DNA from: Collinsella sp.
Lineage (GTDB): Bacteria; Actinomycetota; Coriobacteriia; Coriobacteriales; Coriobacteriaceae
Length of the DNA stretch: 64,000 nt
NCBI GenBank assembly: GCA_019413925.1
Contig: DXMY01000052.1
Span: forward strand, 1 to 64,000
Direction of reading: 5' to 3'
Of the stretch, positions 1-8,707 are shown piece by piece (position 1 is the stretch's first letter; each line of letters starts with the position of its first letter). The notes beneath the pieces are model-generated. The model saw only the letters and a list, made by a program, of their open reading frames with translations, had not been told where the DNA came from and ran no database searches. A program made the position numbers and the translations under genes.

Positions 1-49
1 GTCCTGCTCGCACGAAGAGCACTTAATGTGCTCTTCGTGCGAGCAGGAC
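1..49. repeat. Perfect 22-bp inverted repeat with 5-nt loop
   Basis: Positions 1-22 are the exact reverse complement of 28-49, with the loop TTAAT at 23-27. No T-run follows, so it is not a classical terminator in the + direction. It lies 63 bp ahead of the leuS start and begins at the first base of the window, so the stem may continue further left. It could be an upstream gene's terminator, a leuS leader structure or a palindromic contig-end artefact. Confidence 0.8.
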
Positions 50-112
50 TGTCCGCAGCAGCGAGTAAAGGTAAGAACGCCCCGCCCCAACCCAGCTAAC
101 AAAGGAGCTGAT

Positions 113-2689
113 ATGTGCGATTGCACAGATCATAAGGATGAGATTCCTGCCTACGACGCGCAGGCCATTGAGTCCCGGTGGATGAAGGCCTGGGAGGACT
201 CCAACCTCTTTGCCGTTGACACCGACGACAGCAAGCCCAAGAAGTACGTGCTCGAGATGTTCCCGTATCCGTCGGGCGACCTGCACATGGGCCACGCACG
301 CAACTATACCATCGGCGATGCCATGGCCCGTCAGGCCCGCATGCGCGGCTACGATGTGCTGCACCCCATCGGCTTTGACGCCTTTGGCCTGCCTGCCGAG
401 AACGCCGCTATCAAGCACAACACGCAGGCTGCTGCCTGGACGTACAAGAACATGGACCAGGCGCTCGCCACGATGAAGCGTATGGGCTTTTCCTACGATC
501 TGGATCGCATGGTCAAGACCTGCAGCCCCGATTATTACCGCTGGGGCCAGTGGATCTTTGAGAAGTTGTGGGAAAAGGGCCTGGTCTACCGTAAGAAGAA
601 CCCGGTCAACTGGTGCCCCACCTGCAAGACCGTTCTGGCCAACGAGCAGGTCACCGAGGGCAAGTGTTGGCGCTGCGGCACCGAGCCCGAGAAGCGCGAT
701 CTGGAGCAGTGGTACTTCAAGATCACCGAGTACTCCCAAGAGCTACTCGACGATCTGGAGAAGCTCCCCGGCTGGCCCGAGCGCGTCAAGCAGATGCAGG
801 CCAACTGGATCGGTCGCTCCGAGGGCGCCGAGGTCGACTTTACCCTGTGCGACAAGGATGGCGAGCCCATCGAGGGCGACGAGGGCAAGATCACCGTCTT
901 CACCACGCGTGCCGATACGCTCTTCGGTGTCTCCTTCTTTGTCCTGGCTCCTGAGTACGCCCGTCTGCACGAGCTCGTCGAGGGCACTCAGTACGAGGAA
1001 GCCGTCACCAAGATTGTCGAGGACTCCAAGCATATCTCTGCCGTCGAGCGTGCCCAGGGCACCCTCGAGAAGCACGGCGCCTTTACGGGCCGCTACGTGG
1101 TGAACCCCGTCAACGGCGAGAAGATCCCCGTGTGGGTTGCCGACTACGTCGTAGCCGATTACGGCACCGGTGCCGTCATGGCCGTTCCCTGCGGCGACCA
1201 GCGCGACTTTGAGTTCGCCCGCAAGTACGACCTGCCGATCGTGCCGATCATCCTGGACGATGAGGATCGCGCTGCCGTCGAGGCCAGCGGCGAGACCATC
1301 GATACCTTCCACGCCGAGACTGTCGACTGGGATTGCGCCCACGCTGCCGAGGGCACGCTCGTCCAGTCCGGCAAGTACACTGGCATGCGCGGTGGTAAGC
1401 ACTCCGAGGGCGAGGCTGCCATCGTGGCCGACCTCGAGGCCATGGGCTGCGGTCGTCGCAAGGTCGAGTTCCGCCTGCGCGACTGGCTCATCAGCCGCCA
1501 ACGCTATTGGGGCAATCCCATCCCGGCCATCCACTGCGAGCACTGCGGCATCGTGCCCGTGCCCGAGGATCAACTGCCGGTGACGCTGCCCGAGAACCTG
1601 GACCTGGGCGCCGGCGAAACCCTCGCCGAGTGCAAGGAGTTCTACGAGACCACCTGCCCGGTCTGCGGCCGCCCGGCCAAGCGTGAGACCGATACCATGG
1701 ACACCTTCACCTGCTCCAGCTGGTATTACCTGCGCTATACCGATCCGCACAACACCGAGCTGCCCTTCTCCCGCGAGGCTGCCGATCGTTGGATGCCCGT
1801 CGATAACTACATCGGCGGCATCGAGCACGCCATTTTGCACCTGCTCTACAGCCGTTTCTTTACCAAGGCACTGCGCGACCTGGGTCTGCTGAGTGTGGAC
1901 GAGCCCTTCACTAACCTGCTGTGCCAGGGCATGGTCAAGGACGAGAACGGCGAGACCATGTCCAAGTCCAAGGGCAACGTCGTGCCCCCGAGCTCGGTCA
2001 TCGAGCCCTATGGCGCCGACACCATGCGTCTGGCGATTCTGTTTATCGCCCCGCCCGAGAAGGACTTCGACTGGGATCCTAAGGCCGTCGAGGGTGCGAA
2101 CCGCTTTATCAAGCGCGCCTGGCGTATCGTGTGGCAGCTCGTCCAGTCCGGCGACGCCAGCGTGGCCTTCGACAAGTCCGTGCTCGACGAGGTCGCGCTC
2201 AAGCTCTATCGCGAGCGTCACCGCACCATTGCCAAGTGCACCGAGGACTATGACCGCGGCCAGTTCAACACCGCGATCTCGGCCGTCATGGAGCTCGTCA
2301 ATGCGGCGAGCGCCTACCTCAACGCTACTGAGGGCGCTTCCCGTGACAAGGCCCTGTGTTACGGCGTGGCCAAGGATATCGTGAGCGTCCTTGCCCCCAT
2401 CTGCCCGTTCTGGGCCGATGAGCTGTGGCATGAGGCGCTCGGCTGCGAGGGCAACGCCTACACCGCCGCCTGGCCCGAGTTCGACCTGGCCGAGTCCATC
2501 GAGGACACGGTGCAGATCGTCGTACAGGTGCTCGGCAAGGTCCGCGGCCGCATCGACGTCGCCCGCGACGCCTCCAACGAGGAGATGCAGGCTGCCGCTG
2601 AGGAAGCCGTCGCCAAGTGGCTCGAGGGCAAGACGGCCGTCAAGGCCATCTGCGTGCCCGGCAAGCTGGTCAACCTGGTGGTCAAATAA
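113..2689 (+). CDS. leuS: Leucyl-tRNA synthetase
   Basis: Cytoplasmic class I synthetase that charges tRNA-Leu. At 858 residues it has the usual bacterial length. The HIGH-type motif HMGH is at residues 58-61 and MSKSK near 616. A zinc-type pair of Cys motifs (CPTC near 168, CWRC near 185) precedes the editing (CP1) domain, which carries TRADTLFG and GTGAVMAVPCGDQRD. The ATG at 113 is chosen because AAAGGAG lies just ahead of it. An in-frame ATG at 26 would translate through the upstream palindrome and has no ribosome site. It seems to be transcribed alone and is followed by a strong hairpin terminator. The leader is cut by the window edge, so a T-box cannot be excluded. Confidence 0.97.
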   Translation: MCDCTDHKDEIPAYDAQAIESRWMKAWEDSNLFAVDTDDSKPKKYVLEMFPYPSGDLHMGHARNYTIGDAMARQARMRGYDVLHPIGFDAFGLPAENAAIKHNTQAAAWTYKNMDQALATMKRMGFSYDLDRMVKTCSPDYYRWGQWIFEKLWEKGLVYRKKNPVNWCPTCKTVLANEQVTEGKCWRCGTEPEKRDLEQWYFKITEYSQELLDDLEKLPGWPERVKQMQANWIGRSEGAEVDFTLCDKDGEPIEGDEGKITVFTTRADTLFGVSFFVLAPEYARLHELVEGTQYEEAVTKIVEDSKHISAVERAQGTLEKHGAFTGRYVVNPVNGEKIPVWVADYVVADYGTGAVMAVPCGDQRDFEFARKYDLPIVPIILDDEDRAAVEASGETIDTFHAETVDWDCAHAAEGTLVQSGKYTGMRGGKHSEGEAAIVADLEAMGCGRRKVEFRLRDWLISRQRYWGNPIPAIHCEHCGIVPVPEDQLPVTLPENLDLGAGETLAECKEFYETTCPVCGRPAKRETDTMDTFTCSSWYYLRYTDPHNTELPFSREAADRWMPVDNYIGGIEHAILHLLYSRFFTKALRDLGLLSVDEPFTNLLCQGMVKDENGETMSKSKGNVVPPSSVIEPYGADTMRLAILFIAPPEKDFDWDPKAVEGANRFIKRAWRIVWQLVQSGDASVAFDKSVLDEVALKLYRERHRTIAKCTEDYDRGQFNTAISAVMELVNAASAYLNATEGASRDKALCYGVAKDIVSVLAPICPFWADELWHEALGCEGNAYTAAWPEFDLAESIEDTVQIVVQVLGKVRGRIDVARDASNEEMQAAAEEAVAKWLEGKTAVKAICVPGKLVNLVVK

Positions 2690-2716
2690 GCTCTGCGCGT
2701 AAAGCTGACATGCAAT

Positions 2717-2758
2717 AAACGAGGGACGGTCCGGTTGGGTCGTCCCTCGTTTTGTGTT
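2717..2758. terminator. Intrinsic terminator after leuS, probably bidirectional
   Basis: The 12-bp stem AAACGAGGGACG / CGTCCCTCGTTT has a 12-nt loop and is followed by a T-rich stretch. On the other strand the same stem is followed by TTTATT, so it can also end the convergent lipoprotein gene. Confidence 0.85.
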
Positions 2759-2793
2759 GTCTGCCCTGCTTAGTCAGTGCGTCGCACCGTCTT

Positions 2794-3366
2794 CTACGGG
2801 ATGTGTACCAGGTCCCTAAAGTAAACGTTGCCCGTTGCCTCTTCGAAAATCCAGATGTTGAGGTAGATGTCGTTGAGGTCGTTGTTCACATCAAAGTCCG
2901 GGTCGTCGAAGGTGCCTACAAAGGTGAGCATGGCGCGCGTTTCCTCGCCCGCTGCGACCTGCTGGCGCATGCGCACATCGCGGACCACGCCGTTGACGTA
3001 GGCATAGGAGTCCACATCGCCAAACATCATGTCGACATCGGTGTTGTTTGTCACCGCAAAGACCAACGCGGCGTCGCCGTAGCCATCCGTGTCCTTGCCC
3101 ACGCAGATAACATGGACGTTCTCGTCTGCCTCAAGGTCGATGGGGAACTGTTCTTGGGGGTCGGGACTCAGGCCCTGGGGATCGACGATGTCTTCGTTTA
3201 TTTTGTCGAAGCTTTCCGATGGCGTCTTTTTCTCGATGGCTTTGGTGCTGCCAGGGTTCGGTTCGCATGTTCCGGTTTTGCCATTCGTGTTGCCGCAGCC
3301 TAAGAGGGCCAACGAGCACGTTGCGATGGCGAGCGCAGTTATGCAGGGGGTGCCTAGACGTTTCAT
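2794..3366 (-). CDS. Putative secreted lipoprotein
   Basis: A 190-residue protein with a classical lipoprotein signal: MKR, a hydrophobic stretch, then the lipobox LLGC with Cys at about residue 24. It should be exported, processed by LspA (present in this window) and anchored to the outer face of the membrane. The mature part starts with a polar linker. A beta-rich domain follows, with a run resembling the Ig-like DUF4352/DUF5067 lipoproteins of Gram-positive bacteria (ALVFAVTNNTDVD, then AMLTFVGTFDD). That family match is by eye only. The start is supported by AAGGAGG 8 bp upstream on the reverse strand. It is a lone reverse gene between leuS and the rimP operon, and the function is unknown. 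Confidence 0.85.
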   Translation of the reverse strand: MKRLGTPCITALAIATCSLALLGCGNTNGKTGTCEPNPGSTKAIEKKTPSESFDKINEDIVDPQGLSPDPQEQFPIDLEADENVHVICVGKDTDGYGDAALVFAVTNNTDVDMMFGDVDSYAYVNGVVRDVRMRQQVAAGEETRAMLTFVGTFDDPDFDVNNDLNDIYLNIWIFEEATGNVYFRDLVHIP

Positions 3367-3628
3367 GTGTGCCTCCTTGCCGTAGAGGATTTGGAATGGT
3401 TCGTCGTTGCGCGACTTGCTGGCTGGCTTGTTGCAGAATGCCCCTTAGCGTAAGTCTGATCGATAGGGGCTCGGGGAGGAATGCCCTTGGGGTCCGAACG
3501 GGCCTGTGGAATGGGACGCATGGCCCGTTTTGGGGCTGTTGAGGGTGCGCCGCATGGGGTTCCTCGACCATTTGTCCTATTCTTGTGGAGAAGCTGTGCG
3601 CACGCTGACCTGCAGATTCGTACTGTGC
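3367..3628. other. Intergenic region with no recognised gene
   Basis: This is the divergent spacer between the lipoprotein and the rimP operon. It holds the lipoprotein ribosome site (revcomp AAGGAGG near 3373-3380) and presumably its promoter. No convincing ORF, repeat or RNA was seen. Confidence 0.5.
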
Positions 3629-3657
3629 TTGCACGTTTCCGCAGCTATTGGTATAGT
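3629..3657 (+). promoter_or_regulatory. Sigma-70-type promoter of the rimP-nusA-infB operon
   Basis: TTGCAC at 3629-3634 and TATAGT at 3652-3657 are separated by an ideal 17 bp. Transcription would start near 3664, just before the leader hairpin and about 70 bp before rimP. Confidence 0.75.
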
Positions 3658-3682
3658 TTGCTTGCAAATGAAGTTGTAATTT

Positions 3683-3715
3683 AAAGAAGTGGGGTTTCGG
3701 CCCCGCTTCTTTTTT
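3683..3715 (+). terminator. Terminator-shaped hairpin in the rimP leader (possible attenuator)
   Basis: The stem AAGAAGtGGGG / CCCCgCTTCTT has a short TTTCGG loop and is followed directly by a run of T. It lies between the promoter and the rimP ribosome site with no gene ahead of it, so it is better explained as an attenuator than as an end-of-operon terminator. Confidence 0.7.
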
Positions 3716-3735
3716 GTATGGATGGAGGTGCCGCA

Positions 3736-4230
3736 ATGGTCAAGACCAAGACCGAGCAGGCGATCATCGACGCGCTCGAGGCCGTCGCTCCCCAGCACGA
3801 TGTCGACATCGTCGACGTCGAGCTCGTGGGCGCCACCAAGGCCCCCTGCGTGCGCGTGCGTATCGAGGGTGCCGAGGGTCAGAGCCTGTCTCTCAACGAC
3901 GTCACGGCCAACACCAAGTGGGTCGGCGATGTGATTGAGGAGCTCGACCCTATCTCTTCGAGCTATACGCTTGAGGTGTCGAGCCCGGGCATGGCGCGCC
4001 CGCTGCGTCGCCCGAGTGACTTTGCCCGCTTTGTGGGCGAGGACTGCGAGCTCACCTCTACAGCCACCGAGGGCCGTCGCAAGTACGCCGGCAAGATTGC
4101 CGCTGCGACCGAGACCGAGGTGACCCTCGAGCTCGAGGACGGCGAGTCCGTTACCCTCGATTTCTCTGATGTTAAAAAGTGCAAGTTGAAGCCCACCTAC
4201 GACTTCAAGCCCGCGAAGGAAGGAAAGTAA
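3736..4230 (+). CDS. rimP: Ribosome maturation factor RimP
   Basis: A 164-residue RimP/YlxS protein that binds the 30S subunit and helps its late assembly. The N-terminal half (VDIVDVELVGATKAPCVRVR) and the conserved VSSPGMARPLRRPSDF segment are typical. The C-terminal half has the SH3-like strand pattern ending in KKCKLKPTYDF. The ATG at 3736 is preferred because GGAGG lies 7 bp upstream. The in-frame ATG at 3718 sits in the terminator T-run with no ribosome site. It is the first gene of the operon and only one base separates its stop from nusA. Confidence 0.95.
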   Translation: MVKTKTEQAIIDALEAVAPQHDVDIVDVELVGATKAPCVRVRIEGAEGQSLSLNDVTANTKWVGDVIEELDPISSSYTLEVSSPGMARPLRRPSDFARFVGEDCELTSTATEGRRKYAGKIAAATETEVTLELEDGESVTLDFSDVKKCKLKPTYDFKPAKEGK

Positions 4231-4231
4231 G

Positions 4232-5479
4232 ATGGCAGCATCCGACATGATGTCCGCCCTGATGGAGCTTTGCCAGGAGAAGCACATCGACCAGCTCTAC
4301 CTGATCGACCGCCTGGAGCAGTCGCTCGCCAAGAGCTATGCCGAGATCCTGCATCTTGAGTGGGGCGCCAAGGTGACCATCGACCGCACCACCGGCAAGA
4401 TCTACGTCTACCGCCTGGAGCCGATCGACGATTCCATGGATGAGGAGGGCAACTTCACCGAGTTCGAGGAGATCGACGTCACCCCCAAGAACACGAGCCG
4501 CATCGCCGCCCAGCACGCCAAGGCCGAGATCAACGCCATCGTGCGCAACTCCGCCCGCGAGCAGATCTACGAGGAGTTCTCCGGCCGCATCGGTGACCTC
4601 ATCAGCGGTACCGTGCTGCAGTCCACGCCCGACTTCACGATCGTCAAGATCCGCGAGGGCGTCGAGGCCGAGCTGCCGCACTTCGATCAGCGCCGTTACG
4701 AGAACGAGCGCAACGAGCGCCCGATGGGCGAGCGTTACCTGCACAACCAGCACATCAAGGCCGTGATCATCGACGTTCGCGACCCCAACTCCAACCTGCA
4801 GCCGGTTCGTGGCGAGCACAGCCGTCCGCCGATTGTCATCTCCCGTACCCACCCCGAGCTCATGCGTCGTCTGTTTGAGCAGGAGGTGCCCGAGATCTAT
4901 GAGGGCACCGTCCAGATCAAGTCGATCGCCCGCGAGCCCGGCCAGCGTTCCAAGGTCGCCGTCCACTCGCTCGACGACCGTCTGGATCCCGTGGGCGCCT
5001 GCGTCGGCCCCAAGGGCAGCCGTGTTCGCGCTGTCGTGGGCGAGCTCCGTGGCGAGCGCGTCGACGTCATCCTGTGGGATGCCGATCCTGCCGTCTACGT
5101 TGCCAACGCCCTGTCGCCTGCCAAGGTCACCCGCGTCCTCATCGACGAGGAGAAGGCCTACGCCGGCGTCATCGTGCCCGATGACCAGCTGTCCCTCGCC
5201 ATCGGCAAGGAGGGCCAGAACGCCCGCCTCGCTGCGCGCCTGACCGGCTGGCACATCGACATCAAGTCCGAGACGCTTGCCGCCGACATCCTCAAGAACG
5301 TTCCCGTTCACGAGGAGCCCGCCGCCGACCTGATCGGTGACGAGGAGGACGAGGACGTCCGTCGCTGCGAGTATGTGTCCGAGGACGGCATCCAGTGCCG
5401 CAACCAGGCTCGTCCCGGCTCCCGTTTCTGCGGTGTCCACGACACCGACGCCTTCGATGATGCGGAGGACCTGATCTAG
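4232..5479 (+). CDS. nusA: Transcription factor NusA with Cys/His C-terminal tail
   Basis: NusA binds RNA polymerase and nascent RNA, acting in pausing, termination and antitermination. At 415 residues it shows the N-terminal polymerase-binding domain, the S1 domain (about 130-200) and two KH domains (VGACVGPKGSRVRAVV; SLAIGKEGQNARLAARLTGW). After the KH2 region comes an acidic linker and a tail with C379-x9-C389-x10-C400-x2-H403, not part of standard NusA. The spacing suggests a small zinc knuckle. GAAGGAAAG precedes the start. The usual ylxR and ylxQ genes do not follow; infB is next after a 91-bp gap. Confidence 0.96.
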   Translation: MAASDMMSALMELCQEKHIDQLYLIDRLEQSLAKSYAEILHLEWGAKVTIDRTTGKIYVYRLEPIDDSMDEEGNFTEFEEIDVTPKNTSRIAAQHAKAEINAIVRNSAREQIYEEFSGRIGDLISGTVLQSTPDFTIVKIREGVEAELPHFDQRRYENERNERPMGERYLHNQHIKAVIIDVRDPNSNLQPVRGEHSRPPIVISRTHPELMRRLFEQEVPEIYEGTVQIKSIAREPGQRSKVAVHSLDDRLDPVGACVGPKGSRVRAVVGELRGERVDVILWDADPAVYVANALSPAKVTRVLIDEEKAYAGVIVPDDQLSLAIGKEGQNARLAARLTGWHIDIKSETLAADILKNVPVHEEPAADLIGDEEDEDVRRCEYVSEDGIQCRNQARPGSRFCGVHDTDAFDDAEDLI

Positions 5480-5570
5480 CGCGCGGTCGCGCCGGGCAGG
5501 TCCCGGCGCATCTCCCACGCTCGTTCAGTCTCTAGGCACCCAAGGTGCCAGAAAGGGTAGGTGAAGTCAT

Positions 5571-8285
5571 ATGGCAAAAGTCCGTGTGTCCACCCTGGCC
5601 AAAGAGTTCGGCATGACCTCCAAGGAACTGATGGGTCATCTCGCCGATATGAAGATTCCCGCTAAGTCCGCTTCCTCCACCTTGGAGGACGCCTACGTTG
5701 CCATGGTCCGCAAGCAGCTCGCCTCGGTGATTGAGGCCCGCGCTCAGGAAGTCGAGGCCGCCAAGCAGGCCGAGGAGCAGGCAGCTGCCGCCGAGGAGGC
5801 CGCTCGCGCCGCCGAGGCCGAGCGCGAGCGCATCGCTGCCGAGAAGGCACGTGAGGAGGAACGCCGCCAGTTTGCCGCAGCCCAGGCTGCCGAGGAGGCC
5901 GCCCGCGCCGAGGCCGAGGCCAAGAAGAAGGCCGAGCAGGAGCGCCTTGCCCGCGAGAAGGAGGAGGCTGCCCGCGAGGCCCAGCGCCGCGCCGTTCCCG
6001 CTTCCGACTCCGGTTCGCGCTTCCGTTCGCTGCTCGACCAGATTGCCGCACAGGAGACCGTGCTCAAGGAGAAGAAGGACGCCGAGGACAAGGCCAAGGC
6101 CGAGCGTGCCGCCGAGCGCGGTAACCGTCGTGGCAGCAACAACGACCGCCGCGGAGGCCGTCGTAACGATCGTAACGCCTCCGACAGCAACTCCGAGCGC
6201 AACGCCTCCGAGAGCCGTCCGCACAGCCATCGCACCAACGCCAGCAACAACGTCGCTGCCGGCATGGACTTCCCCAACCCCGACAAGCAGGGCAAGGGCA
6301 AGAAGCGCAAGGGCGGTCACAACAACGAAGAGGACCACTACAGCCGTATGGCTCGCGAGGCCGAGGAGTACAGCCGTGAGAAGGTGCTCGAGGAGGCTCG
6401 TGCCGCCGTCGAGGAGGCCTCTCGCGAGTCCACCGGTCGCCGCAAGAAGCGCAAGGAGAAGCGCGAGCGCGAGGCTGCCAAGGCTCAGGAGGAACGCAAG
6501 ATAGAGGAGGCGCTGGCCCAGGGCGTGAACCCCGAGGAGCTCGACGCCATCAAGGTTTCCCAGGGCGTTACCGTTCAGGAGCTCGCCGAGGCGCTCGACG
6601 TTCCGGCCAACGACATCATCAAGCGCCTGTTCCTACTGGGTACGCCGCTCACCATGACGCAGTCCATGTCCGATGACCTTGTCGAGCTCGTTGCCGACGA
6701 CCTGGGTCGTCAGCTCAAGATCATCACCCCCGAGGAGGAGAACACCTTCTCGTTCTACGACGATCCCGCCGACCTTAAGCCGCGCGCCCCGGTCGTCACC
6801 GTCATGGGCCACGTCGACCACGGCAAGACGAGCCTCCTCGACGCCATCCGTCACACCGGCGTCGCTGCCGGCGAGGCGGGCGGCATTACCCAGGCAATCG
6901 GCGCTTCGCAGGTTATGATCAACGACCGCAAGATCACCTTCATCGATACCCCGGGCCATGCCACCTTTACGGCCATGCGTGCCCGTGGTGCCAAGGTGAC
7001 CGACATCGTCATTCTGATCGTGGCTGCCGACGACGGCGTCATGCCCCAGACCGTCGAGTCGATCAACCACGCCAAGGCCGCCGGCGTACCCATCGTCGTC
7101 GCCGTCAACAAGATCGATAAGCCGGGCGCCAACCCCGACCGCGTGCGCCAGGAGCTCACCGAGTACGGTGTCATCCCCGAGGAGTGGGGCGGACAGAACA
7201 TGTTCGTCAACATTTCGGCCAAGCAGAAGATCGGTATCGACGATCTGCTCGAGACCGTGCTGCTTCAGGCCGACGTGCTCGAGCTCAAGGCCAACCCGGA
7301 CACCTTTGCCTCCGGCAACGTCCTCGAGGCCAAGCTCGACAAGGGCCGTGGCTCGGTCGCTACTGTGCTCGTGACCCGCGGTACCCTGCACGTGGGCGAT
7401 ACGCTTATCGCCGGCCTCACCTACGGCCGCGTCCGCGCCATGCTCGACCCCAAGGGCCGCGCCGTCACCGAGGCCGGTCCCTCCGACGCCGTCGAGATTT
7501 TGGGCCTGCAGTCCGTGCCCAACGCCGGTGACGAGTTCCGCGTGTTCGAGGACGAGCGCGAGGCTCGCGCCCTTGCCGACGAGCGTTCGCTCAAGGCCCG
7601 TATCGAGGAGCAGAGCCGCGTCAAGCACGTCACGCTCGAGAACCTCTTCGAGACCATTGCCGACGCCGAGGTCAAGGAGCTCAACCTGATCATCAAGGCC
7701 GACGTCCAGGGTTCCATCGAGGCCCTTCAGGACTCGCTCGACAAGATGGATCAGTCCGAGGTTCGCATCAACACGATCCACTCCGCCGTTGGTGCCATCA
7801 ACGAGACCGACGTCGTCCTGGCCGACGCCTCCAACGCCATCATCATCGGCTTTGGCGTCCGTCCCGACGGTAAGGCCCGCTCCGCCGCCGAGCGTGAGGG
7901 CGTCGAGATCCGTTGCTACGACGTCATCTACAAGTGCCTCGAGGAACTCGACGCTGCCCGTATCGGCATGCTTAAGCCCACCGAGGTCGAGGTCTCCACG
8001 GGTACCGCGACCGTCCTTGACACCTTTAAGGTGCCCAAAGTCGGTATCGCCGCCGGTGTCCGCGTCGAAGAGGGCGAGATCGCCGCGACCGATTCCGTGC
8101 GTCTGGTGCGCGACGGTATTGTGGTCTTCAACGGCAAGATCGCCTCGATGCGCCACTACAAGGATGAGGCCAAGAGCCTCAAGAGCGGTTCCGAGGGCGG
8201 CATTGGCCTGGAGAACTTCCAGGACATCAAGCCCGGCGACCAGATCGAGGGTTACCGCATCGACCAGGTTGCCCGTACCGAGTAG
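5571..8285 (+). CDS. infB: Translation initiation factor IF-2
   Basis: A GTPase that delivers initiator fMet-tRNA to the 30S subunit and promotes subunit joining. It has 904 residues. An IF2-N domain (VSTLAKEFGMTSKELMGHL) is followed by a long charged, Ala/Glu/Arg-rich linker (about 45-310). A second IF2-N-like segment and the G domain come next, with G1 GHVDHGKT at about 413-420, G3 DTPGH and G4 NKID near 512. Domains II to IV end in the initiator-tRNA binding C-terminal barrel. A ribosome site (GGGTAGGTG) lies ahead. It sits between nusA and rbfA, as in most bacteria. Confidence 0.98.
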   Translation: MAKVRVSTLAKEFGMTSKELMGHLADMKIPAKSASSTLEDAYVAMVRKQLASVIEARAQEVEAAKQAEEQAAAAEEAARAAEAERERIAAEKAREEERRQFAAAQAAEEAARAEAEAKKKAEQERLAREKEEAAREAQRRAVPASDSGSRFRSLLDQIAAQETVLKEKKDAEDKAKAERAAERGNRRGSNNDRRGGRRNDRNASDSNSERNASESRPHSHRTNASNNVAAGMDFPNPDKQGKGKKRKGGHNNEEDHYSRMAREAEEYSREKVLEEARAAVEEASRESTGRRKKRKEKREREAAKAQEERKIEEALAQGVNPEELDAIKVSQGVTVQELAEALDVPANDIIKRLFLLGTPLTMTQSMSDDLVELVADDLGRQLKIITPEEENTFSFYDDPADLKPRAPVVTVMGHVDHGKTSLLDAIRHTGVAAGEAGGITQAIGASQVMINDRKITFIDTPGHATFTAMRARGAKVTDIVILIVAADDGVMPQTVESINHAKAAGVPIVVAVNKIDKPGANPDRVRQELTEYGVIPEEWGGQNMFVNISAKQKIGIDDLLETVLLQADVLELKANPDTFASGNVLEAKLDKGRGSVATVLVTRGTLHVGDTLIAGLTYGRVRAMLDPKGRAVTEAGPSDAVEILGLQSVPNAGDEFRVFEDEREARALADERSLKARIEEQSRVKHVTLENLFETIADAEVKELNLIIKADVQGSIEALQDSLDKMDQSEVRINTIHSAVGAINETDVVLADASNAIIIGFGVRPDGKARSAAEREGVEIRCYDVIYKCLEELDAARIGMLKPTEVEVSTGTATVLDTFKVPKVGIAAGVRVEEGEIAATDSVRLVRDGIVVFNGKIASMRHYKDEAKSLKSGSEGGIGLENFQDIKPGDQIEGYRIDQVARTE

Positions 8286-8296
8286 GGGGTAGCGCT

Positions 8297-8707
8297 ATGA
8301 AGCAAACGCAGGCAACTCGCCGTCTGGGCGAGCAACTTCGCGAGAAGCTCGGTTATATCCTGCTCTTTGAGGTTTCCGATCCGCGTCTCGACTTGGTTAC
8401 TTTGACCGCGGTCGAGGTCGCGGTGGACCGTTCGTTCGCGCGCGTGTACGTGTCGTGCGATGCGAGCCGCTACGACGAGGTCATGGAGGCGCTCGCAAGC
8501 GCCAAGGGCCGTATTCGCAGCCTGTTGGCTCGCTCGCTCGATTGGCGCGTCACGCCCGAGCTCGATTTTCGCATCGATCGCTCGACCGATGAGGCCGAGC
8601 GTATCACGCGTGCGCTGGAAAACGTTCCCGCCACGCTTGCGATCGAAAAGGACGAGGACGGCTATCCGATAGCGGATGTCGCCCAGGAGGCAGCTTTAGA
8701 TGACTAA
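8297..8707 (+). CDS. rbfA: Ribosome-binding factor A
   Basis: A 136-residue RbfA protein, a KH-like fold that binds the 30S subunit during 16S rRNA 5' end maturation. Typical features are the N-terminal RRLGEQLREKL segment, the DPRLDLVTLTAVEVAVDRS strand and the RRSLL-like helix seen here as IRSLLARSLDWRVTPELDF. It starts 11 bp after infB behind GGGGGTAG. Its end overlaps the next gene by 8 bp, implying translational coupling with nrnA. Confidence 0.95.
   Translation: MKQTQATRRLGEQLREKLGYILLFEVSDPRLDLVTLTAVEVAVDRSFARVYVSCDASRYDEVMEALASAKGRIRSLLARSLDWRVTPELDFRIDRSTDEAERITRALENVPATLAIEKDEDGYPIADVAQEAALDD

Noticed and set aside
26..112. Longer N-terminus for leuS starting at the ATG at 26
   Set aside because: It would translate half of the palindrome, has no ribosome site and adds 29 residues foreign to the family. 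The ATG at 113 has AAAGGAG.
5750..6500. Tandem repeats in infB as a possible unusual domain
   Set aside because: The charged, repetitive linker between IF2-N and the G domain is normal and variable in IF-2.
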